Part shown: piece by piece, positions 22,194 through 31,423 of the stretch | Position numbering within the stretch: the first letter of the stretch is position 1 | How the letters are laid out: the number at the start of each line of letters is the position of its first letter | Notes under the pieces: model-generated | The model's input: only the letters and a program-made list of their open reading frames with translations | Database searches by the model: none | Told to the model about the DNA's origin: nothing | Translations under genes and position numbers: made by a program | Assembly (NCBI GenBank): GCA_948471095.1 | Contig: CAOKRG010000017.1 | Location: forward strand, 1 to 46,552 | Length of the DNA: 46,552 bases | Source: an uncultured Oscillospiraceae bacterium | GTDB taxonomy: Bacteria; Bacillota; Clostridia; Oscillospirales; Acutalibacteraceae | Direction of reading: 5' to 3'

Positions 22194-22397
22194 ACTGAGA
22201 CAATACTTTTCCCACCCGAAGGTATTGGGCGGCGTCCCGCAGCCTTCAGGGGCTTCTAAGCCCTTGATTTGTAGCACTTTTTAGGGTGCTTGCCGGGGTG
22301 GTATCGGGTCTCCCGTGGTCATGGGGGAAGCGAACGTCGACGCCCCTTGACCTTGTATTATCTCCCTTACCATTAACGCCGCTTAAACCGTGGGGCC

Positions 22398-22427
22398 TTG
22401 CAAAAGGTCCCCATTTTGTCATATAAT
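22398..22427 (+). promoter_or_regulatory. Probable murF promoter
   Basis: TTGCAA (22398-22403), 18 bases and TATAAT (22422-22427) lie 58 bases before the start. A hairpin TGGGGCCTT/AAGGTCCCCA overlaps the -35 region. Confidence 0.6.
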
Positions 22428-22484
22428 GAGAGCACAGCCACATGATTCCCATAAACTGCGATTGCAAAAAGGAGCCGAGTACTT

Positions 22485-23831
22485 ATGAAACTGAAACTTG
22501 CAGAGATTGCAGAAATGTGCGGCGGCCAGCTCCTCTCCGGAGACGGCTCCGCTTTGGTGGCGGGCTTTGTCACCGACAGCCGCACGGCCCGGCCCGGGAC
22601 CATGTTCGTGCCCATCCGCGGCGAAAACGTGGACGGCCACGACTACATGGCCAAGGCCTTTGCCGCCGGGGCCGCCGCCAGCTTTACGGACCACCCGGTG
22701 GAAGCCCCCGGTCCCCTGGTCCTGGTGGACGACTGCCGCGCCGCCCTGCAAAGGGTGGGCGGGGCCTGCCGGGAGCGGTTCCACATCCCCATTGTGGGCA
22801 TTACCGGCAGCGTGGGCAAAACCACCGCCAAGGAGATGATCGCCCAGGCCCTTACCGCCGCCCACCGGGTGTACAAAACCCGGGGCAACGCCAACAGCCA
22901 GGTGGGGGTGCCCATCACCATGTGCGGCCTGGAGCCGGAGCACACCGCCGCCGTCATCGAGATGGGGGTGAGCATGCCCGGCGAGATGGCCCGCATCGCC
23001 AAGGTGGTAAAGCCCACCTGCGGGGTGATTACCACCATCGGCGTTTCCCACCTGGAGTTTATGGGCTCCCGGGAGAATATCCTGGCGGAAAAGGCCCATA
23101 TAGCGGACTACCTGCCGGAGGGGGCCCCTCTGTTCGTCTGCGGGGACAACGACCTGCTGCCCGGCCTGCACTCGGACCAGTACCGGGTGGTAAGCTTCGG
23201 CCTCTCGGAGGGATGCCAGTGGCGGGCGGAGAATATTGCAGAGGCGGGGGACTCCCTAACCTTCACCTGTCTGGCCCCGGATGGAAGGAGTCAGACCATT
23301 GCTCTGCCTGTGGCGGGCGGGCACAATGTCCGCAACGCCCTGGCCGCGCTGGCCGTGGCGGATTATCTGGGCCAGTCCCTGGAAGAGACCGCCCGGGCCC
23401 TGGCCGCCTATGAGCCCCCGGCCATGCGCCAACAGGTGAAGGAGGCGGGGGGCGTTACCGTCATCGACGACAGCTACAACGCCAGCCCGGACTCCATGCG
23501 CGCGGCCCTGGACCTGCTGGCCGCCCGGCCGGAGGCGGGGCGAAAGATCGCCGTGCTGGCCGGTATGCGGGAGCTGGGCGGCTATGAGCGGGCGGGCCAT
23601 AGGGAGACCGGGGCCTACGCCAAAGAAAAAGCCGTGGAGCTGCTGGCCGTGGGAGAGCTGGGCGGGCTCATGGCCCAGGGTTATGGCCCCGGCGCTGTAT
23701 GGGTAAAGGACAACGCCGAAGCCGCCGCCTGGCTGCAAAGGGAGCTGCGTCCCGGGGACGCGGTGCTGGTGAAGGGCTCCCGGGGCATGAAGACCGAAGA
23801 GATCGTGGCGGCGCTGCTAAAAAAAGCGTAA
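22485..23831 (+). CDS. murF: UDP-MurNAc-tripeptide--D-Ala-D-Ala ligase
   Basis: MurF adds D-Ala-D-Ala to the UDP-MurNAc tripeptide, the last cytoplasmic step in making the stem pentapeptide. The 448-residue protein has the P-loop GITGSVGKTTAKEM (about 105-118), EMGVSMPGEMA, the HNVRNALAALAVA segment that opens the C-terminal domain, and DDSYNASPDSM. The N-terminal UDP-binding part starts MKLKLAEIAEMCGG as usual. AAAAGGAGCCGAGTACTT precedes the ATG. It stands alone after a mobile remnant rather than in a mur cluster. Confidence 0.96.
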   Translation: MKLKLAEIAEMCGGQLLSGDGSALVAGFVTDSRTARPGTMFVPIRGENVDGHDYMAKAFAAGAAASFTDHPVEAPGPLVLVDDCRAALQRVGGACRERFHIPIVGITGSVGKTTAKEMIAQALTAAHRVYKTRGNANSQVGVPITMCGLEPEHTAAVIEMGVSMPGEMARIAKVVKPTCGVITTIGVSHLEFMGSRENILAEKAHIADYLPEGAPLFVCGDNDLLPGLHSDQYRVVSFGLSEGCQWRAENIAEAGDSLTFTCLAPDGRSQTIALPVAGGHNVRNALAALAVADYLGQSLEETARALAAYEPPAMRQQVKEAGGVTVIDDSYNASPDSMRAALDLLAARPEAGRKIAVLAGMRELGGYERAGHRETGAYAKEKAVELLAVGELGGLMAQGYGPGAVWVKDNAEAAAWLQRELRPGDAVLVKGSRGMKTEEIVAALLKKA

Positions 23832-23840
23832 AAAGAGGTG

Positions 23841-24090
23841 CGTCCAAAGGGCGCAGTTATTTGAAGTTTTACGGAGTGGAGTCTCGCCTGCCGGCTCGGT
23901 CGGGTCAGAACGATTGCCACAGGCAATCTTCCCCCTCCGGCGGCTTAGGGGCTCATGACGTTGGCTTCGCCAAGTCCCCCTAAGAACCCCACAACCTTTG
24001 AAAAGGGCGCTAGTCGCCAGTGGCGACTAGCGCCGACCGAGACGGCAGTCGAGAATGACGAAACTTTTACTGTTGCGCTCAGGGAGCTTT
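23841..24090. repeat. Mosaic intergenic repeat, copy c
   Basis: It fills the gap between murF and the VOC gene. It holds GAAGTTTTACGGAGTGGA, CCGGCGGCTTAGGGGCTCAT, the GTCGCCAGTGGCGAC palindrome and GACGAAACTTTTACTGTTGC. No gene is seen. Confidence 0.85.
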
Positions 24091-24137
24091 CTTCTTGTTA
24101 AAACGCATGTTATGGCCACTCACATAAAAAGGAGAAT

Positions 24138-24536
24138 ATGACGATGAAGCTAGGAAATTTTGCCAAGGGCCTTCAGCACATCGGCCTGCCCACCAACCAT
24201 ATGGACGATACCATCGCCTTTTATGAGGGCTTGGGCTTTACCAAAAAGTATGAGACCGTCAACGAACAAGCCGGAGAGCGGGTGGCCTTTTTGGAGTTGA
24301 AAGGCCTTATGATCGAGGCCTATGAAAACGGCCAGGCCGCCCTGCACAGCGGGGCCATCGACCACATTGCCATTGACGTGGAAAATGTGGAGGAAGCCTA
24401 CCGGCTGGCCCGGGAACAGGGGTATGAGATCGTCAGCCAGGGCATAGAGGCCCTGCCTTTCTGGGAGAAGGGCGTGCGGTTTTTCATCATCCTGGGGCCC
24501 AACAAAGAACGAATTGAGTTTAACGAAATTTTATAA
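24138..24536 (+). CDS. VOC/glyoxalase-family protein
   Basis: This 132-residue protein has a single VOC fold made of two beta-alpha-beta-beta-beta halves. HIGLPTNHMDDTIAFYEGLGF is the first half, and IDHIAIDVENVEEAYRLARE the second. Metal-ligand candidates are His16 in QHIGL, Glu in LMIEAY, His in IDHIAI and Glu in KERIEF, the glyoxalase I-like set. The substrate is not known. AAAAAGGAGAAT precedes the ATG. The GNAT gene follows 14 bases later in the same direction. Confidence 0.85.
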   Translation: MTMKLGNFAKGLQHIGLPTNHMDDTIAFYEGLGFTKKYETVNEQAGERVAFLELKGLMIEAYENGQAALHSGAIDHIAIDVENVEEAYRLAREQGYEIVSQGIEALPFWEKGVRFFIILGPNKERIEFNEIL

Positions 24537-24550
24537 GAAGGTATTTTGTT

Positions 24551-25402
24551 ATGCTGAGAAGTTTGAAGAAGGACGAGTATCAGGCCTATCTGGACTGGGC
24601 CTATGGCCTGGCCCTGGATATGAGCCGTTCTGGCTACCCCACCTATGCCGACGGCCTGAAGACCCGGGCCGAGTTTGACGAAATCGCCGCCCTGGCCCAC
24701 GAGCGGGAGCACGAAGGGGCCCTGCTCTTTGAGGACGGGGGCAAAGCCCTGGGCTACATCCACTACTTTGCCCTGCCCGAGGACGAATATCTGGACACCC
24801 GGGCTTTCTGCATTGAGGACAAAACCGAACAGGCCATGGACAAACTGATCGCTTATCTGGCCCCGAAATATCCGGGCTTTACTATGCATTTTGGCTTTCC
24901 GGAGGAGAACGTCCGGGCGGTCAACCACCTGATTGAGCTGGGCTGGCCCCTAAATGAGGAGAGCCTGGTGGCGGTCTTGAAGTTTAAGGACTATGAGCCC
25001 AAGCCGGAGAGCGGGGCAATCGTCCCCATCACGGCGGAGAACTTCGACCGCTTCGCGGCCCTTCACGCCCACATGGACGGGAAGATGTACTGGGACAACG
25101 CCCACCTGCGGGAGGCCCTGGACCGGTGGCACATCTACCTGTACCACCGGGAGGACCGTGACCTGGCCAGCGTGTACTTCATCTATGTGGACGGGTTCCT
25201 GGAGATTTTCGGCATGGACTACGCGGAGGACCGGTTCGACCGGGAGGCGGTCCGGGCGCTGCTGGTGCGGGCCCTGAACCAGGGCAAGGCGGATGGCATG
25301 GAGAGCTTCTACTATTTCCACGACAAAGATGAGGCTCCCATCGTGAAAGAGCTGGGAATCCGGACTCTGGGCCGGTACGTAATGTACGCCAAGGAGCTGT
25401 AA
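24551..25402 (+). CDS. GNAT-family acetyltransferase
   Basis: This 283-residue protein is probably a tandem GNAT. The N-terminal half (MLRSLKKDEYQAYLDWAYGLA onward) is degenerate. The C-terminal half (ALHAHMDGKMYWDNAHLREA, then DLASVYFIYVDGFLEIFGMD and VRALLVRALNQGKADGMESF) follows the strand-helix order of acetyl-CoA-binding domains, but the usual Q/RxxGxG/A loop is weak. The ATG has AAGAAGGTATTTTGTT before it. The substrate is unknown. Confidence 0.75.
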   Translation: MLRSLKKDEYQAYLDWAYGLALDMSRSGYPTYADGLKTRAEFDEIAALAHEREHEGALLFEDGGKALGYIHYFALPEDEYLDTRAFCIEDKTEQAMDKLIAYLAPKYPGFTMHFGFPEENVRAVNHLIELGWPLNEESLVAVLKFKDYEPKPESGAIVPITAENFDRFAALHAHMDGKMYWDNAHLREALDRWHIYLYHREDRDLASVYFIYVDGFLEIFGMDYAEDRFDREAVRALLVRALNQGKADGMESFYYFHDKDEAPIVKELGIRTLGRYVMYAKEL

Positions 25403-25425
25403 AGAAAATAGCTAAATCAGTGGGC

Positions 25426-25611
25426 CAGTAAAAGTTTTGTCATTCTCGACCACCGTCTCGGTCAGGCCGGAACGCTTCCCACTGGGAAGCTTCCTCCTCC
25501 GGCGCAAAGGGCGCAGCCTTTTGAAGTTTTACGGAGTGGCCTCCGGCGGCTTAGGGACTCCGTCCCTAAGAACCCTGCCACCTTTGAAAAGGTGGACGAA
25601 ACTTTTACTGG
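25426..25611. repeat. Mosaic intergenic repeat, copy d
   Basis: It runs from CCAGTAAAAGTTTTGTCATT to GGTGGACGAAACTTTTACTG, so both ends carry the same motif in opposite orientation. Inside are CTCCGGCGGCTTAGGGACTC and ACCTTTGAAAAGGT. Confidence 0.85.
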
Positions 25612-25692
25612 CTCTCTTCCCATGCTACGGGGGGCCTGCCAGCAAGCCCCAAACTGAGCGCCAAGCGCACGCCTCACACCTACGATAAACGT

Positions 25693-25898
25693 TTAAAAGT
25701 TTCGTCATTCTCCGCTGCCGCATCGGTCGAGTTGACAAAGTCAACTCGTGCGCTGGACAATCGCCACTGGCGATTAGCGCCCTTTTCAAAGGTTGTAGAG
25801 TTCTTGGGGGGTGAGCGTCTGCCAGTGGCAGACATGCCGCGAACCGACCGAGCCGACAGGCGAGACCCAGAAGCCCCTAAGCCGCCGGAGGCCTTCTA
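25693..25898. repeat. Mosaic intergenic repeat, copy e
   Basis: It holds AAAAGTTTCGTCATTCTCCG, a GAGTTGACAAAGTCAACTC hairpin, CGCCACTGGCG, TTTCAAAGGTTG and a CCGCCGGAGGC end. The short stretch before it (25625-25690) has the GCCCCAAAC/CACACC module that also occurs in copies h and m. The gap 25403-25976 contains no gene. Confidence 0.85.
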
Positions 25899-25976
25899 AT
25901 ACTTCCACAGCAAAGCCCGCCGTGCTCTTGTGAGAGTCCGGCGGGCTTTGCTTGTGCAAATATGTTTCTGAACGGC

Positions 25977-27578
25977 TTATTCCGCTTCCAGCTCCAATTC
26001 CCCCGCAGCCCGTTCTACCGGCAGGCCTGCCAGGTAGCGGCGGTGGAAGCGGGCGAAGCCCTCCCGGTCTTCCGGCTGGGGCTGGGCCGTCACGGTTTTG
26101 GCGCTGGCAAAGACCTTGGCGTTCAGCCAGTCCTCCAAAGCCTCGCCCGGGGCCTTTTCCTTGCGGAACATGGCCAGCAGGGCCATGCCCCAGGGTCCGC
26201 CCTCTCCGGCGGTCTCCGCCACGGAAACCGGCACGCCCAAGGCCCCGGCCATCAGCCGCTGGCCCACCATGGGCGTCTTAAAGAGCCCGCCATGACCGCA
26301 GAGCACGTCCAAAGCGGCCTTTTCCCGGTCCAGCAGCAGGTCCATGCCGGTTTTCAAGGGGGCCATGGCCGCGTACAGCTGGGCCCGCAGAAAGGCCCCC
26401 AGGCCAAAGGGCAGCTCCGGCTGGCGGAAGAACAGGGGCCGTCCGGCGGGCAGGTCCACCACCGGTTCGCCGGAATAGCAGTTGTAGCTCACCACTCCGC
26501 CGCAGTCCGGGGGACCGGCCAGAGCCTCCTGGTAGAGCAGGTCGTAGAGGGCGGGCTTGGGCAGGGGGGTTCCCGCCTTTTCCAGCAGCTGGCCAAAAAG
26601 ATTAACCCAAGCGTCCCAGTCGGACGTGCAGGTGTTGCAGTGGACCATGGCCACAGGCCGCCCGGAGGGCGTGGCTACCAGGTCCAGTTCGGGATAAACC
26701 CGGCTCAGGGGGCGCTCCAGCACCACCATGGCAAAAATGGAGGTGCCCGCCGACACATTGCCCGTGCGGGGGGCCACGCTGTTGGTGGCGGTCATGCCGG
26801 TGCCCGCGTCCCCTTCGGGCGGGCAGAAGGGCACGCCGGGCTCTAGTTCTCCGGCGGGGTCCAGCAGCTTGGCCCCTTGGGGCGTCAGCTCCCCGGCCGG
26901 GGCCCCGGCGGGCAGTACGGTGGGCAGCACGTCCTCCAAGGTATAGCCAAGGCCGTTCTCCTTCAAGATTTCGTCAAACTGGGCCAGCATGCCGGCATGA
27001 AAGGTCCCGGCAGCGCTGTCAATGGGGAACATCCCCGCCGCTTCGCCCACACCCATAACCTTTTGGCCGGTGAGCATCCAGTGGACATATCCGGCCAATG
27101 TGGTCAGGTAGTCCAGGTCCTTTACATGGGGCTCGCCCAGGCGAATGGCCCGGTACAGGTGGGCGATGCTCCACCGCTGGGGGATGTTGAACTGAAAGCG
27201 CTCCGTGAGCAGGGCGGCCTCCTCGCCGGTGACGGTGTTGCGCCAGGTGCGGAAGGGGGCCAGCTGCCGCCCTTCCCGGTCAAAGGGCAGGTAGCCGTGC
27301 ATCATGGCGGAGACGCCCAGGGCTCCGGGGCGGGTAAGGGCAACGCCGTACTTCTGGGCGGCGTCCTTTTTCAGGGCCTGGTAGGCGGTTTGGATTCCGG
27401 TCCATACGTCCTCCAGACGGTAGGTCCAGAGGCCGTCTTCCAGGCGGTTTTCCCAGTCGTACGCGCCGGAGGCGATGGGCTGGCAGTCGGGGCCGATGAG
27501 CACGGCCTTAATGCGGGTGGAGCCCAGTTCCAGGCCCAGGGCGGTGTGGGAAGATTGAATGGCGCGGGCAATGTCCAT
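25977..27578 (-). CDS. FGGY-family carbohydrate kinase
   Basis: This 533-residue sugar kinase has two actin-like domains. The N-terminal phosphate loop is LGLELGSTRIKAVLIG. The LGVSAMMHGYLPFDREGR and PFRTWRNTVTGEEA segments, and NIPQRWSIAHLYRAI, belong to a gut-bacterial subgroup often labelled xylulokinase or ribulokinase. GDAGTGMTATNSVAPRTGNVSAGTS and CGHGGLFKTPMVGQRLMAGAL line the ATP site. The exact ketose is not known. ATG 27578 is chosen for its GAGGTTTTCCACC site; a longer frame to 27605 lacks one. No transporter or isomerase gene is nearby. Confidence 0.88.
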   Translation of the reverse strand: MDIARAIQSSHTALGLELGSTRIKAVLIGPDCQPIASGAYDWENRLEDGLWTYRLEDVWTGIQTAYQALKKDAAQKYGVALTRPGALGVSAMMHGYLPFDREGRQLAPFRTWRNTVTGEEAALLTERFQFNIPQRWSIAHLYRAIRLGEPHVKDLDYLTTLAGYVHWMLTGQKVMGVGEAAGMFPIDSAAGTFHAGMLAQFDEILKENGLGYTLEDVLPTVLPAGAPAGELTPQGAKLLDPAGELEPGVPFCPPEGDAGTGMTATNSVAPRTGNVSAGTSIFAMVVLERPLSRVYPELDLVATPSGRPVAMVHCNTCTSDWDAWVNLFGQLLEKAGTPLPKPALYDLLYQEALAGPPDCGGVVSYNCYSGEPVVDLPAGRPLFFRQPELPFGLGAFLRAQLYAAMAPLKTGMDLLLDREKAALDVLCGHGGLFKTPMVGQRLMAGALGVPVSVAETAGEGGPWGMALLAMFRKEKAPGEALEDWLNAKVFASAKTVTAQPQPEDREGFARFHRRYLAGLPVERAAGELELEAE

Positions 27579-27654
27579 GGTGGAAAACCTCGTTTCTATA
27601 ATCAAAGTAATGTGGAAAAGAACTCACAAAGAGAAAGGCGGGCAAATGATGGAG

Positions 27655-27735
27655 TCCAGAGGGCGTAGCCCTTTGGCGCAGTCCAGGCTGCGCAAGCCTG
27701 GCCGCCGGCGGCGACCTTGACCTTTCGGCGGCGCA
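27655..27735. repeat. Mosaic intergenic repeat, copy f
   Basis: GAGGGCGTAGCCCTTTGGCG, CCAGGCTGCGCAAGCCTGG and GCCGCCGGCGGCGACC are nested hairpins next to the FGGY kinase start. Confidence 0.7.
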
Positions 27736-28060
27736 GTAAAAAAACTAAAGCGCACCGCACTTTATCATCACAAAAACTAAACTTAGCGCTGCTTAGCTGC
27801 GCCGCCGCACCCCAAGCAGCGCTTTCGAGCGAAGCGATGAACAGCGGACTCCTTGATGCGGCCAGCTCCTTTGGCAGAACGGCTTGCCCCTTTCACGGCA
27901 GGAGGATGCCAGGGGACGGGCCACTGTTTTCGCTGCGCGAAAAGGCGTTGGAGGGGAAGCGGCGCAGGCCGGGCGGGCACTGGAGGTGTTTTGTGGGATG
28001 ATAGAGCTTAGTGCTCTCCGGCCGTTTTACTGCGCCGCTTTAAGGGCAAGGCCGTGGAGC
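27735..28060. repeat. Foldback element, copy 2 (~320 bp)
   Basis: It shares ordered motifs with 19700-20020: GCGCACC, a GAGCGAAGCGATGAACAGCG arm near 27825, a partner CCACTGTTTTCGCTGCGCG near 27920, GGGATGAT near 27996 and TTTAAGGGCAA near 28041. The inner ~70 bases differ. Mosaic blocks flank it on both sides, as at copy 1. Confidence 0.6.
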
Positions 28061-28112
28061 TCTGCTCCACACCTCGCAACCTTTGAAAAGGTTGACGAAA
28101 CTTTTACTGTTG
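28060..28112. repeat. Mosaic intergenic repeat, copy g
   Basis: It has GAGCTCTGCTC, AACCTTTGAAAAGGTT and GACGAAACTTTTACTGTTG, and touches the polA stop. Confidence 0.85.
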
Positions 28113-28124
28113 GGCGCTTTTGGC

Positions 28125-30695
28125 TTAGCCTTTGGCTTCGTACCAGGTGCGGCCCGCGCCGGCCTCCGCCAGCATGGGCACCGACAGGTTCACCGCCCCC
28201 TCCATCTCCTCCTCCAGAATCCGCTTCACCTGCTCCGCCTCTTCCTCCGGGCTCTCCACGATCAGCTCGTCGTGTACCTGCAAGATCATTTTGGCCCGCA
28301 GGCCCTCCCACTCCAGCCGGGCGCTCACCCGGATCATGGCGATCTTGATGATGTCCGCCGCCGCCCCTTGGATGGGCATGTTCCGGGCTACCCGCTCCCC
28401 AAAGGCCCGCAGGTTGAAGTTGGAGCTCTTCAGCTCCGGCAGATAGCGCCGCCGGCCGAACATGGTCTCCACATAGCCCAGCTCCCGGGCCCGCTCCGCC
28501 ACGTCCTTCATGTAGGCGTCTACCCCGGCGTAGTTGCGCAGGTATTCCTTGATATATTCGTCCGCCTCCTTGCGGCTGACCCCGATGTCCTTGGAGAGGG
28601 AAAAGGCCCCAATCCCGTACACAATGCCGAAGTTTACCGCCTTGGCCCTGCCCCGCAGCTCAGAGGTGACCAGCTCCTGGGGCATGCCGAACACGCGGGC
28701 CGCCGTGGCGGCGTGCACGTCCCGGCCAGCCAAAAAGTCCTCCCGCATGGCCGGGTCGTTGGCCACGTGGGCCAGCACCCGCAGCTCGATCTGGCTGTAG
28801 TCCGCGTCCACCAGCACGCCCTCTTCGGCGGCGAAGAACTTCCGCAGCTCCCGGCCCACGGCCGTGCGGACCGGGATGTTCTGCAAATTGGGCTCCGTGC
28901 TGGAAATGCGCCCGGTGCGGGTCTCGGTCTGGTTAAAGCTGGAGTGGATCCGCCCGTCCGGCCCAATGACCTTTAACAGCCCGTCGCAGTAAGTGGACTT
29001 GAGCTTGGCGGCGGTACGGTATTGAAGGATGTCGTCCACCACCGGGTTCAGGTAGCGCAGGTCTTCCAGCACGTCCACATTGGTGGACCAGCCGGTTTTC
29101 GTCTTTTTTCCGTGGGGCAGGCCCAGCTTCTCGAAGAGGGCCTCGCCCAGCTGCTTGGGGGAGTTGATGTTGAACTCATAGCCCACCTGCTCAATAATGG
29201 CGTCGTGAAGCCGGTTCACCTCCCCTTCCAGCTGCCTGCCATAGTCCTCAATGCTCTGCCGGTCCACATAGAAGCCCACATGCTCCATCTGGGCCAACAC
29301 ATAGGCCAGGGGAATCTCGATGTTTTCCAGCAGCTCCCGCTGGCCGTTGGCGTCGATGGCCTTGGAGAGGGCCGCGCACAGGCCCGGCATGGCCGCGGCG
29401 GCGTTCAGGGCCTCGTCCTCAAAGTCCGGCTGGGGGGCTCCATACTCCGCGGCCAGGCGGACCACGTCGTACCCGCTGGCGGAGGGGTTCAGCAGATACC
29501 CGGCCAGGGCCGTGTCCATCACCGCCCCTTCCACCTTGCAGCCCAGCCGCAGGGCCAGCCGGTGCAGGGGCTTTAGGCCGTGGGTGTGCTTCTTGATGAG
29601 CTTGTCCGGCAGAAAGGCCCGCAGAAAGGCCTCGTCCGGCCTGGTGACCCACAGCAGGTCCTTGTGGGCGAAGATCATCCGCTCCAGCTCCCCGGCCTTG
29701 CTCCACTGGCAGACGAACCAGGCCGCGCCCTCGTCCTCCAGCCGGGGGAGCATGGGGGCCGGGTCCGAGAGCTCCATCAACTCGGGCCGTCCGGCGGCGG
29801 GCGCGTCCGGGGCGGAAGCCGGCGCGGCGGTCAGGCCGAATTTTTCGATGAGGGAGAAGAGCTCCAGCCGCACCATGGCCGCCCCGGCCTTTTGGGGGTC
29901 GCCCTCCCTTTTTACATAGGACTCCAAATTCGTGTCAATGGGCGCGTCCCGGCGGATGGTCCCCAGCTCGTAGCTCAAAAAGGCGTTTTCTCGGGAGGCC
30001 TCCAGCTTTTTGCGGGCATTGGGCTTAATGGCGGGGTCGTCCAGGTGGGCGTAGACGTTTTCCAAGCTGCCGAACTGCTTCACCAGCTCCCCCGCGCCCT
30101 TGGGGCCGATGCCCGCCACGCCGGGGATGCAGTCGGAGGCGTCCCCCTGAATGGCTTTCAGGTCGATCATCTGGGGCGGGGTCACGCCGTACTCCTCCAT
30201 GATCTTGGCCTCGTCATAGAGGGTGGCCTGGGGCTGGCCGAACTTGGTGGAGGCCAGCCGCACGGTGGTGCGGGGAGAGACCAGCTGCAGGCTGTCCCGG
30301 TCCCCGGTGGCGATGACGCAGCTGCCGCCCTGCTCCTCGCAGGCCTTGGCCAGGGTGCCCAGAATGTCGTCGGCCTCCCAGCCCTCGCAGGTGACGATGG
30401 CATAGCCCAGGTCTATGAGAAGCTCCTGCAAGACCGGAAGCTGCTGGGCCAGCTCCGGGGGCATGCCCTTGCGGTTGGACTTGTACCCCGCGTATCGCTT
30501 GTGCCGGAAAGTGGGGGCCCGCATGTCAAAGGCGAAGGCCACCGCGTCCGGCTCGACCTCGCCGGCGATCTTTTGGAACATGGTGAGAAAGCCGTAAATG
30601 CCGTTGGTAAAGTCGCCGGACTTGGTCGATAGGAGCTTGATGCCGAAAAAGGCCCGGTTTAAAATGCTGTTGCCGTCCAAAACCAAAAGTTTCAT
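28125..30695 (-). CDS. polA: DNA polymerase I
   Basis: This 856-residue family A polymerase fills gaps and removes Okazaki primers. The N-terminal 5'-3' exonuclease is complete (LLVLDGNSILNRAFFG, DGRD-type GDRDSLQLV, GVAGIGPKGAGELV). The central 3'-5' exonuclease-like domain lacks the DxE and other metal acids, so proofreading is probably absent, as in Bacillus PolA. The polymerase motifs are DYSQIELRVLAHV (A), KAVNFGIVYG (B) and LQVHDELIVE (C). ATG 30695 is preferred (MKLLVLDG), with GGAGG 15 to 10 bases before it; an ATG at 30713 would add six residues that overlap the ribosome site. Confidence 0.96.
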   Translation of the reverse strand: MKLLVLDGNSILNRAFFGIKLLSTKSGDFTNGIYGFLTMFQKIAGEVEPDAVAFAFDMRAPTFRHKRYAGYKSNRKGMPPELAQQLPVLQELLIDLGYAIVTCEGWEADDILGTLAKACEEQGGSCVIATGDRDSLQLVSPRTTVRLASTKFGQPQATLYDEAKIMEEYGVTPPQMIDLKAIQGDASDCIPGVAGIGPKGAGELVKQFGSLENVYAHLDDPAIKPNARKKLEASRENAFLSYELGTIRRDAPIDTNLESYVKREGDPQKAGAAMVRLELFSLIEKFGLTAAPASAPDAPAAGRPELMELSDPAPMLPRLEDEGAAWFVCQWSKAGELERMIFAHKDLLWVTRPDEAFLRAFLPDKLIKKHTHGLKPLHRLALRLGCKVEGAVMDTALAGYLLNPSASGYDVVRLAAEYGAPQPDFEDEALNAAAAMPGLCAALSKAIDANGQRELLENIEIPLAYVLAQMEHVGFYVDRQSIEDYGRQLEGEVNRLHDAIIEQVGYEFNINSPKQLGEALFEKLGLPHGKKTKTGWSTNVDVLEDLRYLNPVVDDILQYRTAAKLKSTYCDGLLKVIGPDGRIHSSFNQTETRTGRISSTEPNLQNIPVRTAVGRELRKFFAAEEGVLVDADYSQIELRVLAHVANDPAMREDFLAGRDVHAATAARVFGMPQELVTSELRGRAKAVNFGIVYGIGAFSLSKDIGVSRKEADEYIKEYLRNYAGVDAYMKDVAERARELGYVETMFGRRRYLPELKSSNFNLRAFGERVARNMPIQGAAADIIKIAMIRVSARLEWEGLRAKMILQVHDELIVESPEEEAEQVKRILEEEMEGAVNLSVPMLAEAGAGRTWYEAKG

Positions 30696-30742
30696 GTGAA
30701 GGAGGCCTCCCAAAGCAGAAAATAGTGGTAGGTCTATAAAGA

Positions 30743-30770
30743 AACCCCGGAGAATACCGTCTCCGGGGTT
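30743..30770. terminator. Perfect hairpin upstream of polA
   Basis: AACCCCGGAGA (30743-30753) and TCTCCGGGGTT (30760-30770) are exact inverse repeats with a 6-base loop. On the minus strand a T-rich stretch (TCTTTATAG) follows, so it would stop transcription arriving at polA from the right. Confidence 0.75.
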
Positions 30771-30869
30771 CCACGAACGGAAAGAGGGGAACTATAGCTC
30801 TAGTATACCGCAGCGCTGGAAAAAAAGCAAGGGGAAATTTTGGCAGGGGAGGCCCAAAGTACGCAGTTT

Positions 30870-30975
30870 TTGAAGAGTAATACGGAGTAGCCTCCGGCGG
30901 CTTAGGGGCTCTGCCCCTAAGAACCCTGCAACCTTTGAAAAAGGTTGACGAAACTTTTACTGTTGCGCTCAGGGA
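30870..30975. repeat. Mosaic intergenic repeat, copy h1
   Basis: TACGGAGTAGCCTCCGGCGG, TTAGGGGCTCTGCCCCTAAG, AACCTTTGAAAAAGGTTGACG and AAACTTTTACTGTTGCGCTC stand in the standard order. With the terminator it fills the gap 30696-31036, and no gene is seen there. Confidence 0.9.
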
Positions 30976-31036
30976 ACTTTCTTCTCGTCAAAACGCGCTC
31001 TTTGGACACTCCCTTTTGGCAGGGGAGGCCCTGTTC

Positions 31037-31423
31037 TCACCGAATCACCCCGTTGGCCAGGGCCGGGGCTTTTTCCGGCCCCTCAAGGCAAAGCTCCAGG
31101 CCCATTCCCATCACGTCCCGGATGGCGAACCGGCTGGTCAGGCCCACGCACCACCCATAGCCCCGGTTGGCAAATACCACGGGCAGGCAGTCCGCCGGGG
31201 CGGCGCGGTCCGGCCCGGGGGCCAGCCGCAGGAGGAAGCGCCCCTCATCGGGCAGGCCCCAAAATTCGGCGGCGGTCAGCACTCCGGCCGTGGTCTGGTA
31301 GAGTTTGAGCGTGCCCAGCAGGCGGGGGGGGTCGTCCTTGGACCGCACCGCGGCCCAGGCGTTGGGACGGCGGAGCAGGCGCTGGGCAAAGGCGGAAGTA
31401 AAGCTTTGAATCAAAAAACTCAC
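31037..31423 (-). CDS. SodC-like protein without metal ligands
   Basis: This 128-residue protein follows the Cu/Zn superoxide dismutase-like proteins of Clostridia along its length: RPNAWAAVRSKD, LLGTLKLYQTTAGVLTAAEFWGLP, then CLPVVFANRGYGWCVGLTSRFAIRDVMG and a final ANGVIR. The positions that should bind metal are changed: the family FGFHIHxG is FLLRLAPG, HAGDLPP is PADCLPV, and the VIIHxxPDDFTTQPSGNAG stretch shrinks to LELCLEGPEKAPAL. It cannot be a SOD and may be structural or regulatory. I favour GTG 31423 (GGAAAG site); an ATG at 31453 would add ten residues without a site. Confidence 0.65.
   Translation of the reverse strand: MSFLIQSFTSAFAQRLLRRPNAWAAVRSKDDPPRLLGTLKLYQTTAGVLTAAEFWGLPDEGRFLLRLAPGPDRAAPADCLPVVFANRGYGWCVGLTSRFAIRDVMGMGLELCLEGPEKAPALANGVIR

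Noticed and set aside
22442-23413. A 323-residue Gly/Arg/Pro-rich frame overlapping murF
   Set aside because: Its composition is that of a +1 frame in GC-rich coding DNA. The murF frame has all family motifs.
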